Assembly: GCF_013409625.1 (NCBI RefSeq)
Contig: NZ_JACCBF010000001.1
Span: 2,917,001-2,981,000 of the forward strand
Origin: Nocardioides kongjuensis
GTDB lineage: Bacteria; Actinomycetota; Actinomycetes; Propionibacteriales; Nocardioidaceae
DNA: 64,000 nucleotides
Direction of reading: 5' to 3'
In this document: positions 16,662-24,450 of the stretch, in pieces
Layout of the letters: every line of letters begins with the position of its first letter
Position numbering within the stretch: the first letter of the stretch is position 1
Notes under the pieces: generated by a model
The model's input: only the letters and a program-made list of their open reading frames with translations
Database searches by the model: none
What the model was told of the DNA's origin: nothing
Translations under genes and position numbers: made by a program

Positions 16662-17081
16662 GTCCCACGTCCCTCAAGAGTTGGAGATGCCTCCTTGAGG
16701 CTAGCGGGGCCAAAGGTCAGCGGCAGGCGTTCGTGCGATCTCACGAGAGCCTGGCACCGCTGGCCCTGACGTTTCTGACTTGGTCCAACCGTCGGGGACA
16801 CGATCCTTCACCCGTTGCCGCTGAGACCGGACCGTTGCAGATACGACTAGGCTCCTCGCCGTACAGCAGCGTCGAGGCATGTCGCGGAGGCCCGTCGTCT
16901 CGCGTCGCCGGCGGATCGTTGCGGATCCCGTTCGGGTGGCGCCAGAGCCAGGACTGACGGTGTTGTGTTCGCTGACGTGACCCCCAACTACACCTCGTTT
17001 GAGCCGGAGACCCGTCAAATCAAGGCTACCGAGATTGCAAGAACGAACTGCTGAAGGAACACGTAGGAGGGGCGACACCGA
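16662..17081. other. 420-bp divergent intergenic region between two defence-type genes
   Basis: No frame has a start signal or recognisable product. The region should hold the promoters of the NACHT gene (leftward) and the AbiTii gene (rightward). A clear ribosome-binding site, TAGGAGGGG, precedes the AbiTii ATG. I see no strong inverted repeat or conserved promoter box. Confidence 0.5.
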
Positions 17082-18008
17082 ATGACCACAACTCCGCTTG
17101 GGCGAGCCGTCGAACTGCTCACAGATCCGAGCGTGTCCATCACGGACGCATTGCGCGGACTGCTTGTCGTCAGTCGTCGCATTGCAGCAGAGGACATGAC
17201 CAAGTGGGTCAAGTCGGAACTCGAGGGATACCCCGAAGACGAGCGGGTTCCGATCTATCGGCGGGGCGGAAGGTTGCCCATCTCCCTGCGCTTCGACGGC
17301 CCCGGTGGCTTCCGGGACACGATGCGCGTTATGCCAAGCGACCTCCCGCGTGAACTTCAACCTTCGGACTCGCTGGGCGACCTGATCCAACCGATTGCCG
17401 AACTCGCGGCGCTGGCATCGAACGACGAGGGCAAGGATCCGGCTCTTCAAATGCCGATGGCGTGGATTGGCCTTTACCGCGAGTTTGCGAGCAAAGGCCA
17501 GGCGCCCAGCATGGCGATGATGAACCTCAACAATGCGACGATGGTCATTCCGCAGACCCTCTTGATCGGGATGATCGACAGAGTCAAGTCCTTCGCACTG
17601 GATTTGGTTCTCGACCTTGAAGGTGTCTCGCTTGAAGCCGGTGCTCCTGGCGGACCTACAGTTGAGACCTCGAAGGCACTGGCCTCCGCAGTGACGATCA
17701 ACTTCAATCAGGTCTACGCCGCGAACTCGACCGTCGCGGTAGGGCAGAACGCTTCGGTGACTCAGTTGACCATTGGCGACGTGTCCGGCCTGTTGGAGGC
17801 CGCACGGGCACTGCTGACAGAGGATGGCGTCACGGCGCTCTCCGAGGCGCTGGAGAAGGACGGCGGCGAGCCCGCCGCTGAGACGAGGGACCTCCTCGAC
17901 CGCGTCAAGACGGGTGCCTACGCGCTCACGACGGGGCTCGCCACCAATGGCGCGTACGACGGACTCGTTGCCCTGCTGGGAGCCGTGTTCCCCGGCTTTG
18001 GCGGCTGA
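17082..18008 (+). CDS. AbiTii-domain protein, putative abortive-infection effector
   Basis: 308 residues. The N-terminal 60, SITDALRGLLVVSRRIAAED, then TKWVKSELEGYPEDERVPIYR match the AbiTii domain, named in comparative genomics of conflict systems. Around residues 205-230 comes NSTVAVGQNASVTQL, a segment that often follows this domain. The C-terminal 80 residues are helical and end in a Gly-rich tail. There are no membrane segments. The ATG follows AGGAGGGG. It pairs with the divergent NACHT gene, so both may be defence cargo. The biochemical activity of AbiTii is not known to me. Confidence 0.82.
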   Translation: MTTTPLGRAVELLTDPSVSITDALRGLLVVSRRIAAEDMTKWVKSELEGYPEDERVPIYRRGGRLPISLRFDGPGGFRDTMRVMPSDLPRELQPSDSLGDLIQPIAELAALASNDEGKDPALQMPMAWIGLYREFASKGQAPSMAMMNLNNATMVIPQTLLIGMIDRVKSFALDLVLDLEGVSLEAGAPGGPTVETSKALASAVTINFNQVYAANSTVAVGQNASVTQLTIGDVSGLLEAARALLTEDGVTALSEALEKDGGEPAAETRDLLDRVKTGAYALTTGLATNGAYDGLVALLGAVFPGFGG

Positions 18009-18049
18009 ACCGAGATTGCTCGGAAGGTCTGGCCGCTAGCATCCGGAGC

Positions 18050-18298
18050 ATGGCCATCGTGGTTGTGTCGCTGGACGAGGTTCGAGAGCAGGGCCGAAGG
18101 AACGGCAAGTATGCGATGGGAGACGACCACAACAACGGCGGAATCGTCAGCAGCCTTCTGAGCATTGCGTACACCGCAATGGGTGACAGGCTGACAGACG
18201 AAGCCGCGCTAGAGGCTGGTCTGAACTACTACTCAGTTGAGAAGGGGCTCACGCTCGTCTCTGTCACTGCAACTGAGGCCATCTTCAACAAGCCCTAG
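18050..18298 (+). CDS. Small unassigned protein downstream of AbiTii
   Basis: 82 residues, 41 nt after the AbiTii stop, same strand, GGAG very close to the ATG. The sequence is compact and soluble (MAIVVVSLDEVREQGRRNGK, then two Gly/Asp/Asn-rich turns and SLLSIAYTAMGDRLTD). No family recognised. It may be a partner of the AbiTii protein because the two are probably co-transcribed; no other evidence. Confidence 0.6.
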   Translation: MAIVVVSLDEVREQGRRNGKYAMGDDHNNGGIVSSLLSIAYTAMGDRLTDEAALEAGLNYYSVEKGLTLVSVTATEAIFNKP

Positions 18299-18317
18299 CA
18301 GTGAGCCCACGGAGGGC

Positions 18318-20015
18318 TCAGACCGGCATGTCAAAGGCAATCGTCCCGCCCTCAATGTGGTGCTCAATGCGTGCGCCACCACGGTCCGACTCGAGGATGC
18401 CTTCCTGAGGACCTTTGACGAGTCGTGTGCCCTGGCCCCACTCAATGTGAATGCGGTCGAAGCGCGAGGGATCGGTAGCCATGTGCATGTCTCGCGCTTC
18501 CCTCAACTGGCCGCAGCCACGGCCAGAGAACTCAAGAACCTTGCCCTCGGCGTCGCGGTAGACCGTGACGACCCGGAACCTGTCCGGGTCATAGGTACTC
18601 CGGCCTCGCAAGGTCGCCGGACTCACCATGACGGCAGTCAGGTGCCGTCGAATCATCGTGCGCTTGCTCGACACGTCCGAGGAGACGTACTCGTCCCAAT
18701 CCCGCCACGTCTCGTCATTGGCGGCTGACAGGGCCGCCTCCGCGTCTTCTGCTGCCTTTGCGCGACGTGCCCGCTTCTCTTTGAGCACCGGCAGAGCGTC
18801 GGCAAGATCCATGTCTCCCGCGCCGAGTGCCTGTTGCACTTCCTCAATCTCGCGGTCGAGTTGGGTGACCAGTGCTTCGGCCTCATCAGCCGTGTCAGTG
18901 CTGGTGCCGGTGTTGGTGAGTTCCTGGGTGCGCTTCCACATCATGAGGAACCAGATGACGGAGTCGGTCGCGTTGTCGAGCCATTCGCGCTTGATCCGAA
19001 CAGCGCCGCAGCCTCCGGCAATGCGAGCGCAGACGTACGCACCCTCGCTCAGGTTCATTGCCGTGTTGCACCGAGAGCAGACGGCAATGCCGGACAGCAG
19101 GCCGGTGCGAGCGTTCCATGCCGCCTTGCGTTCGCGGTTCTGCGCGGCTTGGAACTGGCTCTCGGTGATGAGTGCCGGGACCTTGGACGGTCCCGCGTCC
19201 TGGCCCTTGTAGGAGAGCCGACCGGCGTAGATCCGGCTCTCAAGCATCCGAGCAGTCACCTGAAACCGCCACTCTCCCCCGCTGACCGGCTTGACCCCTC
19301 GGGCAATGAGGTCGCGGGTCACGGCATTGACGGACTCGCCCCGAGCGACCCGGTCAAAGGTCTCTCGGACGATTGCGGCCTCTCCCTCAATGGGCTGCCA
19401 GTCCCGCGTGTAGCCAAAGGTCCGATAGCGCGACCCCGGAGGCAGCCCACCGGCAAGCCTCTGCTGCTTCTGTCGCTTGACGCGCTCGCTGGTCTTCTCG
19501 GCCTCTGCGGCGTCTACCGCCGCCTTAATGCGGGCGGTCATCCGCCCGTCTGCGGTGTTGAGGTTGTCGTCCCCGGAGACCGCCGTGCGGATCGTCAGGC
19601 CGTATTGCTCGGCAAGTTGGATCAGCACCTCCAACTCCATTGGCCTACGGGTGAGGCGACTATTGGAGTAGGCGTAGACCCGAGTGATCTGGCGCGTGAG
19701 CACGTAGGCGACCATCCGCTCAAAGCCGGGGCGCGGCTTCTTGCTCAGCGTCGATGCCGAAATGTCGTTGTCGCTGAACATGTTGCGATCAGGGATCGTG
19801 ACGCCGTCCCGCTCCGCTTCCCGGAGCGAGTCCTCTGTCTGGCGCTCGACACCGAGCCCCTGGCCCTCAACGTCGTCAGAGATACGCGTGTACGCGGCGT
19901 CAGGACAGTCCAGCGGCTCAAGGTCTGGGATCATGGCTTCGGCGCGGTGGAGCATGTCCACCACGTACAGGCGCAGGCGGTCAGACGCCTTGGCTTCAAC
20001 ACTCTTGATGGTCAT
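18318..20015 (-). CDS. Large serine integrase
   Basis: 565 residues from ATG 20015, with AGGAG 5 nt upstream. After a 38-residue extension comes the resolvase catalytic domain: AAYTRISDD (catalytic Ser46), ERQTED, YAYSNSRLTRRPMELE and the long E-helix region ARIKAAVDAAEAEKTSERVK. The recombinase domain follows (PPGSRYRTFGYTRDW, IAVCSR), then a zinc ribbon with CSRCNTAMN, YVCARIAGGC, a coiled-coil (EALVTQLDREIEEVQQALG) and a C-terminal tail. This layout is that of phage-type serine integrases. The start lies 26 bp from the right attachment core, so in the integrated state its upstream DNA is host xthA sequence. It is convergent with the small gene ending at 18298. Confidence 0.95.
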   Translation of the reverse strand: MTIKSVEAKASDRLRLYVVDMLHRAEAMIPDLEPLDCPDAAYTRISDDVEGQGLGVERQTEDSLREAERDGVTIPDRNMFSDNDISASTLSKKPRPGFERMVAYVLTRQITRVYAYSNSRLTRRPMELEVLIQLAEQYGLTIRTAVSGDDNLNTADGRMTARIKAAVDAAEAEKTSERVKRQKQQRLAGGLPPGSRYRTFGYTRDWQPIEGEAAIVRETFDRVARGESVNAVTRDLIARGVKPVSGGEWRFQVTARMLESRIYAGRLSYKGQDAGPSKVPALITESQFQAAQNRERKAAWNARTGLLSGIAVCSRCNTAMNLSEGAYVCARIAGGCGAVRIKREWLDNATDSVIWFLMMWKRTQELTNTGTSTDTADEAEALVTQLDREIEEVQQALGAGDMDLADALPVLKEKRARRAKAAEDAEAALSAANDETWRDWDEYVSSDVSSKRTMIRRHLTAVMVSPATLRGRSTYDPDRFRVVTVYRDAEGKVLEFSGRGCGQLREARDMHMATDPSRFDRIHIEWGQGTRLVKGPQEGILESDRGGARIEHHIEGGTIAFDMPV

Positions 20016-20040
20016 CGCGCTCCTAGGGTATCCGTCCCGT

Positions 20041-20057
20041 TACTGGGACTACTACCG
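20041..20057 (+). other. attR core
   Basis: Right copy of the 17-bp core TACTGGGACTACTACCG. GGTATC at 20027-20032, inside the element, and GATACC at 7990-7995 would flank the core in the circle, 8 and 5 nt away. Their centre falls between core bases 7 and 8, so the crossover dinucleotide is predicted to be GA. Confidence 0.88.
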
Positions 20058-20226
20058 CCAGCGCTTCGAGCGCGACCGCGGGCTGAAGATCGACTTCGTC
20101 CTCGGCTCCGCGCCCTTCGCCGAGCGGGTGACCGGTGCGTTCATCGACCGGGAGGAGCGCAACCCGGAGGTGTTCGCCGGCGCTCCCTCCGACCACGCGC
20201 CGGTGGTCGTGGACCTGGCGGACTGA
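20041..20226 (+). pseudogene. xthA: Stranded host 3' end of xthA
   Basis: In-frame remainder of the host exonuclease III gene, from YWDYYRQRFERDRGLKIDF to SDHAPVVVDLAD and stop. It has the GC content of the host and no start codon or promoter. It was cut off when the element inserted after codon 204. It would again be joined to the rest of the gene on excision. The downstream neighbour nagB is convergent and 21 bp away. Confidence 0.93.
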
Positions 20227-20247
20227 CCGCGCGACGGGTCATCGCGC

Positions 20248-21030
20248 TCACAGCCGCTGCCAGGCCGGCTTGGCGTCGTACACCTCCCGGTAGTGGGCCC
20301 GTCGGGCCAGCCCGGCACCCGCGGCCTCGTCGCAGAGCACGGTGACGTGGGGGTGCAGCTGCAGCACCGATGCGGGGCACGAGGCCGACACCGGCCCCTC
20401 GACGGCCGCCGCCAACGCGGCGGCCTTGCCTGCACCGGTGGCGAGCAGCAGCAGGTGCCGCGCGCGCAGGATGGTGCCGAGCCCCTGGGTGAGGACGTGG
20501 CGCGGGACCTCGTCGATCGAGCCGAAGAAGCGGGCGTTGTCGCGCCGGGTCTCCTCGGTCAGCGTCTTGAGCCGGGTCAGCGACGCGAGCGACGAGCCGG
20601 GCTCGTTGAAGGCGAGGTGCCCGTCGGAGCCGATGCCGAGGACCTGGACGTCGATGCCGCCGGCGGCGACCAGCGCCTCCTCGTACCGCTCCCCCGCGCC
20701 CGGCAGCCCCTCCGGCTCCGGGGAGGGCCCCTGCACCCGGTCGGCCGGGATGCCGAGCAGGTCGGTCAGCTCGCGCGCGATCGTGGCGCGGTAGCTCTCG
20801 GGGTGGCCGGGCGGGAGGCCGACGTACTCGTCGAGCGTGAAGCACCGCACCCCGTCGTACGACGGCCCGAGGCCCGCCGAGTGCCGCCGGACCAGCTCCC
20901 GGTACATCGGCAGCGGGGTCGAGCCCGTCGCGAGCCCGAGCACGGCACCGCCCGGGCGGACGGCCGCCTCGACCACGTCGGCGCCGAGCGCGGCGACCTC
21001 CTCCACCGAGTCCAGCGGGACGACCTCCAT
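20248..21030 (-). CDS. nagB: Glucosamine-6-phosphate deaminase
   Basis: 260 residues, NagB family: converts glucosamine-6-phosphate to fructose-6-phosphate and ammonia. LGLATGSTPLPMY is the phosphate-binding loop, FTLDEYVGLP carries the catalytic Asp, and IGSDGHLAFNEPGSS carries the ring-opening His and its partners. It is the last gene of the amino-sugar operon. The start at 21030 overlaps the nagA stop by one base. Its 3' end faces the stranded xthA fragment. Confidence 0.95.
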   Translation of the reverse strand: MEVVPLDSVEEVAALGADVVEAAVRPGGAVLGLATGSTPLPMYRELVRRHSAGLGPSYDGVRCFTLDEYVGLPPGHPESYRATIARELTDLLGIPADRVQGPSPEPEGLPGAGERYEEALVAAGGIDVQVLGIGSDGHLAFNEPGSSLASLTRLKTLTEETRRDNARFFGSIDEVPRHVLTQGLGTILRARHLLLLATGAGKAAALAAAVEGPVSASCPASVLQLHPHVTVLCDEAAGAGLARRAHYREVYDAKPAWQRL

Positions 21031-22142
21031 CAGCGCTCACCCTCCAGTGATCCGTGCAGCAGCCGGCCGCCCACGACGGTGGCGACCACGTCCAGGTCGT
21101 CGTCGACGATCGTCAGGTCGCCACGCGCACCGGCGCTCAGTCGCCCGCGCGAGGTGTCGCCGACCAGGTCCGCCGCGACCGACGTGCAGCAGCCGACGAC
21201 GTCGTCCAGCGACCAGCCGGTCGTCGACCGGAGCACTCGCAGGCACGCGGGCAGCGAGGCGGCCGAGCCGGCGAGGGTGCCGTCCTCGAGCCGCACCGTC
21301 CCCTCACGCACGACGACCGCCTGGTCCCCCAGCCGGGACGGCCCGTCCGGCATGCCGAGCGCGGCGGTGCAGTCCGTGACGGCCAGCAGCCGCGCCGGGC
21401 CGAGTGCCCGGGCCCAGGCGGCGAGGGTGATCGGGTGCAGGTGGTGCCCGTCCGCGATCACACCGGCCACGAGCCGCGGGTCCGCCAGGCCCGCGCCCAC
21501 CGGGCCGGGGGCACGCCCGGCCAGCGCCGGCATCGCGTTGCCCAGGTGGGTCAGGGACCGGGCGCCGCGGTCGACTGCCGCAGCCACCTGCTCGGCGCTC
21601 GCCTCGGTGTGACCGACCGCGACCACCACCCCCGCGGAGGCCAGCGTCGAGATCACGTCGAGCGCGCCGCGCAGCTCCGGCGCGATGGTCACCATCGCCA
21701 CCCCGGCCTCCCGCGACCAGCCGGCGACCAGCTCCGCGGACGGCGGGACCAGCCAGGCGGCCGGGTGAGCACCCTTCCGGGCGGGGGCGATCATCGGGCC
21801 CTCGAAGTGCAGGCCCAGCGGCCACGCTCCCGCCCAGCCCGCGGGCGGGCCGGCGGCCAGCGTCTCCAGCGCAGCGCTGCGCGCAGCGGGCGACGAGGTG
21901 ATGATCGTCGGCAGGAACGCCGTCACGCCGTACGTCGGCAGCGCCGCCGCCACCTCCCACAGCCGCGTCGGCTCGAGGGTCAGGTCGATGCCGGCCGCCC
22001 CGTTGACCTGGAGGTCGATCAGGCCGGGCAGGACGGTCAGCCCGGACGCGTCGTAGGCCGGCCCTTCGTGGACTCCCGGGGCCACCACGCCGTCCACGAC
22101 CGTCACGTCGACCGATCCGCCGACCACCCGCAGGGAGCTCAC
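21030..22142 (-). CDS. nagA: N-acetylglucosamine-6-phosphate deacetylase
   Basis: The GTG start at 22142 is chosen because GTGA overlaps the ROK kinase stop, as at other junctions of this operon; longer frames run into the kinase gene. 370 residues. GLIDLQVNGAAGIDL, LGLHFEGPMI (metal Glu), VVVAVGHTEAS (His), THLGNAMPAL (His), VIADGHHLHP and LLAVTDCTAALG (catalytic Asp) are the amidohydrolase motifs of NagA. It removes acetate from GlcNAc-6-phosphate to feed NagB. Confidence 0.94.
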   Translation of the reverse strand: MSSLRVVGGSVDVTVVDGVVAPGVHEGPAYDASGLTVLPGLIDLQVNGAAGIDLTLEPTRLWEVAAALPTYGVTAFLPTIITSSPAARSAALETLAAGPPAGWAGAWPLGLHFEGPMIAPARKGAHPAAWLVPPSAELVAGWSREAGVAMVTIAPELRGALDVISTLASAGVVVAVGHTEASAEQVAAAVDRGARSLTHLGNAMPALAGRAPGPVGAGLADPRLVAGVIADGHHLHPITLAAWARALGPARLLAVTDCTAALGMPDGPSRLGDQAVVVREGTVRLEDGTLAGSAASLPACLRVLRSTTGWSLDDVVGCCTSVAADLVGDTSRGRLSAGARGDLTIVDDDLDVVATVVGGRLLHGSLEGER

Positions 22143-23038
22143 GACGCCCCCAGCAACGCCGCACCCAGGGCCGCCACCGGCCGGTCCGGCGGCGCCAGAC
22201 GCAGTCGCCCGGCCAGGTCGAGCGAGCGCAGGAACGGCGACGCCGCGGCCTGCTCGGCCAGTGCGTGCGCGACCGCGACCCGAAGCCGCTCGCCGACCTG
22301 CGCGACGCCGCCGCCGAGCACGACGACCGCGGGGTCGACGGTCAGCGCCACCAGGCGCACGGCGTCCGCGACCCGCGCCGCGAACCGGTCGCGCACCGCC
22401 GCGGCCTCGACCGAGCCGGCGGCGGCCGCGTCGAACAGCGCCTGCGCCGCGGGCTGCCCGTCGCCGGGCCAGAGGGTGGCGATCGCCGAGCCGGAGGCGA
22501 CGGTCTCGAGGCAACCGACCTGCCCGCACTCGCAGCGCGGGCCGGCGGGGTCGACGGGGATGTGCCCGATCTCGCCGGCGGCGTTGCGCGACCCGCGCCG
22601 CAGCACACCGTCGAGGACGAGGGCGGCGGCGAGGCCGGTGCCGAGGCTGAGGTACCCGAGGTCCCGCTCCCCCAGCAGCGCGGCCGCGCCGAGGGCGGCC
22701 GCGTTGGCGTCGTTGTCGAGCACGACCCGCGCACCGGTCACGGCGCCGAGCCGCTCGCTGAACGGGTACCCGTCGGCGACGCCGAGGTTCACCGCGTGCC
22801 GCACCGTGCCGTGCTCGACATCGACCAGGCCCGGGATCCCGACGCCGACCACGCCCGCCCCGGGTCCGCCGGCTGCCGCCCGCAGCTTCTCGACCACCTC
22901 GGCAGCCGACGCGACCACCTGGTCGCCGCCGGTGGGGCTGGCGACCCGCACCGAGGCGAGCAGGTCGCCCTCCACCGACGCAACGACCCCGAGGATCTTG
23001 GTCCCGCCGATGTCCAGTCCCATGAGCACGCCGCTCAC
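22139..23038 (-). CDS. ROK-family sugar kinase, probably N-acetylglucosamine kinase
   Basis: GTG 23038 overlaps the nagZ stop by 4 bp; an internal ATG at 23023 is the alternative. 299 residues. MGLDIGGTKILGVV binds phosphate, VVLDNDANAAALG carries the catalytic Asp, GEIGHIPVD and the CECGQVGCLETVASG zinc motif define the ROK family. No helix-turn-helix precedes the kinase, so it is an enzyme and not a regulator. Position between nagZ and nagA points to phosphorylation of GlcNAc released by NagZ or imported by the ABC system. Confidence 0.9.
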   Translation of the reverse strand: MSGVLMGLDIGGTKILGVVASVEGDLLASVRVASPTGGDQVVASAAEVVEKLRAAAGGPGAGVVGVGIPGLVDVEHGTVRHAVNLGVADGYPFSERLGAVTGARVVLDNDANAAALGAAALLGERDLGYLSLGTGLAAALVLDGVLRRGSRNAAGEIGHIPVDPAGPRCECGQVGCLETVASGSAIATLWPGDGQPAAQALFDAAAAGSVEAAAVRDRFAARVADAVRLVALTVDPAVVVLGGGVAQVGERLRVAVAHALAEQAAASPFLRSLDLAGRLRLAPPDRPVAALGAALLGAS

Positions 23039-24450
23039 CTGTGGAGCCCCGCTTCCCGGAGGATCGACGTCACGGCCGCGATCGACGGCTGCCCGTTGCC
23101 GCGGGTGCAGATCCGTGCGTGCGGCGCGGCCTCCCACCCGGTCCGGGGGCCCGGCCAGCCCCACTCGACGACGACCATCGGCCCCGGGTGCGCGGCCAGT
23201 GCGGCGCTCACCTCGGGACGGCGGTGCGCATCCCGGACCTGGACGACGACCGGCCCGGTCGGCAGCGACGCGCCCGCCGCCACCACCTCGTCGGGTGAGA
23301 GGCCCCAACGGCCCGCACCCACGGCGATGTTCGCCTCGGTCTCCACGCTCACGACCCGGGCACCGGAGAGGTCGGGCAACGCGCCCTCGACCACGCACGC
23401 CTGTCGCGCCGCCGTCACCAGCGCGTCTGGGGCGGGCAGCATGCCGGGCAGGCCGGCCCCGCGCCCGATCCGTCCGGCCCGACCGGCGGCCTCGGCCAGC
23501 CGGACGAGGGGCAGCCGGCCCGTCCCGACAGCAGCGACCACCGCGGCCTGGACCTCACGGACGAGCGAGGCCGGCTTGTCCGGTCCGATGCAGAGCAGGT
23601 CGCAGCCGGCGGCCAGCGCGAGCACCGCAGCCTCCGGGATCCCCCGGGAGGCCGAGGCACCGGCCATGTCGAGCGCGTCGCTGACGATCGCGCCGGCGTA
23701 CCCCAGCTCCTGGCGCAGCAGCGACAGCACGGGCGCCGACAGGGTCGCCGGGAGGTCGGGATCCACCGCGGGGACGAGGATGTGCGAGGTCATCACCGAC
23801 GCCGCGCCGGCCCGCACCGCAGCCGCGAAGGGCACCAGCTCGCGTCCCCGCACGAGCGAGGCGTCGGCGCCGAGCACCGGCAGCGTCAGGTGGCTGTCCT
23901 GGCCGGTGTCGCCGTGCCCGGGGAAGTGCTTGACGCAGGCAGCGACTCCCGCCGCCTGCAGGCCGGACACCCACGCGGCGACGTGGCGGGCCACGAGCTC
24001 GGGGTCCGCACCGAAGCTGCGGGTGCCGATCACCGGGTTGTCCGGGTTGCTGTTGACGTCGGCCACCGGTCCGAGGTCGAGGTCGATCCCGACGGAGGCG
24101 AGCTCCGCGCCGACCGCGAGGCCGACCGACCGGGTCAGCGCGACCGAGTCCACCGCACCCAGCACCGCAGCGCCCGGGACCGGGCTCGCCGACCGCGTGT
24201 GCAGGCGGGTGACGTCGCCGCCCTCCTCGTCCGTGGCGACCAGCGCCGTGGGCCGGCAGGAGCGGATCGCCCGCACCAGGTCCGCGACGTCGGACAGTGA
24301 GCCGGTCAGGTTGGAGCCGAACAGGCAGATCCCGCCGAGCCCCTCCTCCAGCAGCTGGGCCCACTCGTCGGTGAGCACCGGGCCGGCGAAGGACGCCAGC
24401 TGCACCTCGAGCGCGAGGCGCTCGACACCAGCACCCGTCGGACGGCTCAT
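23035..24450 (-). CDS. nagZ: Glycoside hydrolase family 3 beta-N-acetylhexosaminidase
   Basis: ATG 24450 overlaps the upstream permease stop (ATGA). 471 residues. The GH3 barrel carries VATDEEGGDVTRLH, KHFPGHGDTGQDSHLTLP (the NagZ loop with the Asp-His pair) and AIVSDALDMAGA (nucleophile Asp). About 120 residues follow the barrel, longer than the E. coli enzyme but usual in Gram-positive members. There is no signal peptide, so it acts inside the cell on imported GlcNAc-containing disaccharides or muropeptides. Confidence 0.92.
   Translation of the reverse strand: MSRPTGAGVERLALEVQLASFAGPVLTDEWAQLLEEGLGGICLFGSNLTGSLSDVADLVRAIRSCRPTALVATDEEGGDVTRLHTRSASPVPGAAVLGAVDSVALTRSVGLAVGAELASVGIDLDLGPVADVNSNPDNPVIGTRSFGADPELVARHVAAWVSGLQAAGVAACVKHFPGHGDTGQDSHLTLPVLGADASLVRGRELVPFAAAVRAGAASVMTSHILVPAVDPDLPATLSAPVLSLLRQELGYAGAIVSDALDMAGASASRGIPEAAVLALAAGCDLLCIGPDKPASLVREVQAAVVAAVGTGRLPLVRLAEAAGRAGRIGRGAGLPGMLPAPDALVTAARQACVVEGALPDLSGARVVSVETEANIAVGAGRWGLSPDEVVAAGASLPTGPVVVQVRDAHRRPEVSAALAAHPGPMVVVEWGWPGPRTGWEAAPHARICTRGNGQPSIAAVTSILREAGLHR

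Larger units (their letters stand above)
7968..20057. mobile_element. 12-kb integrative element in xthA, serine-integrase type
   Basis: Bounded by the 17-bp direct repeat TACTGGGACTACTACCG at 7968-7984 and 20041-20057, which encodes YWDYYR of exonuclease III in both places. One repeat unit plus cargo is 12,073 bp. Contents in order are a replacement xthA 3' end, a zinc-ribbon gene, a repeat-rich control region, about eight small genes on the plus strand, a NACHT-LRR gene, an AbiTii gene, a small unknown gene, and a large serine integrase next to the right end. GC is visibly lower than in the flanks. No terminase, portal, capsid, relaxase or FtsK-like gene is recognisable, so it is not a complete prophage or a self-transmissible ICE as far as can be seen. 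A phage satellite or defence-carrying genomic island is the best guess. Confidence 0.93.

Noticed and set aside
16662..17081. Remnant of a transposase or recombinase between the defence genes
   Set aside because: Frames there are short, lack start signals and show no conserved motif.
7968..20057. Complete prophage or ICE
   Set aside because: No terminase, portal, capsid, tail, lysis, relaxase or transfer ATPase gene could be recognised; 12 kb is too small for either.
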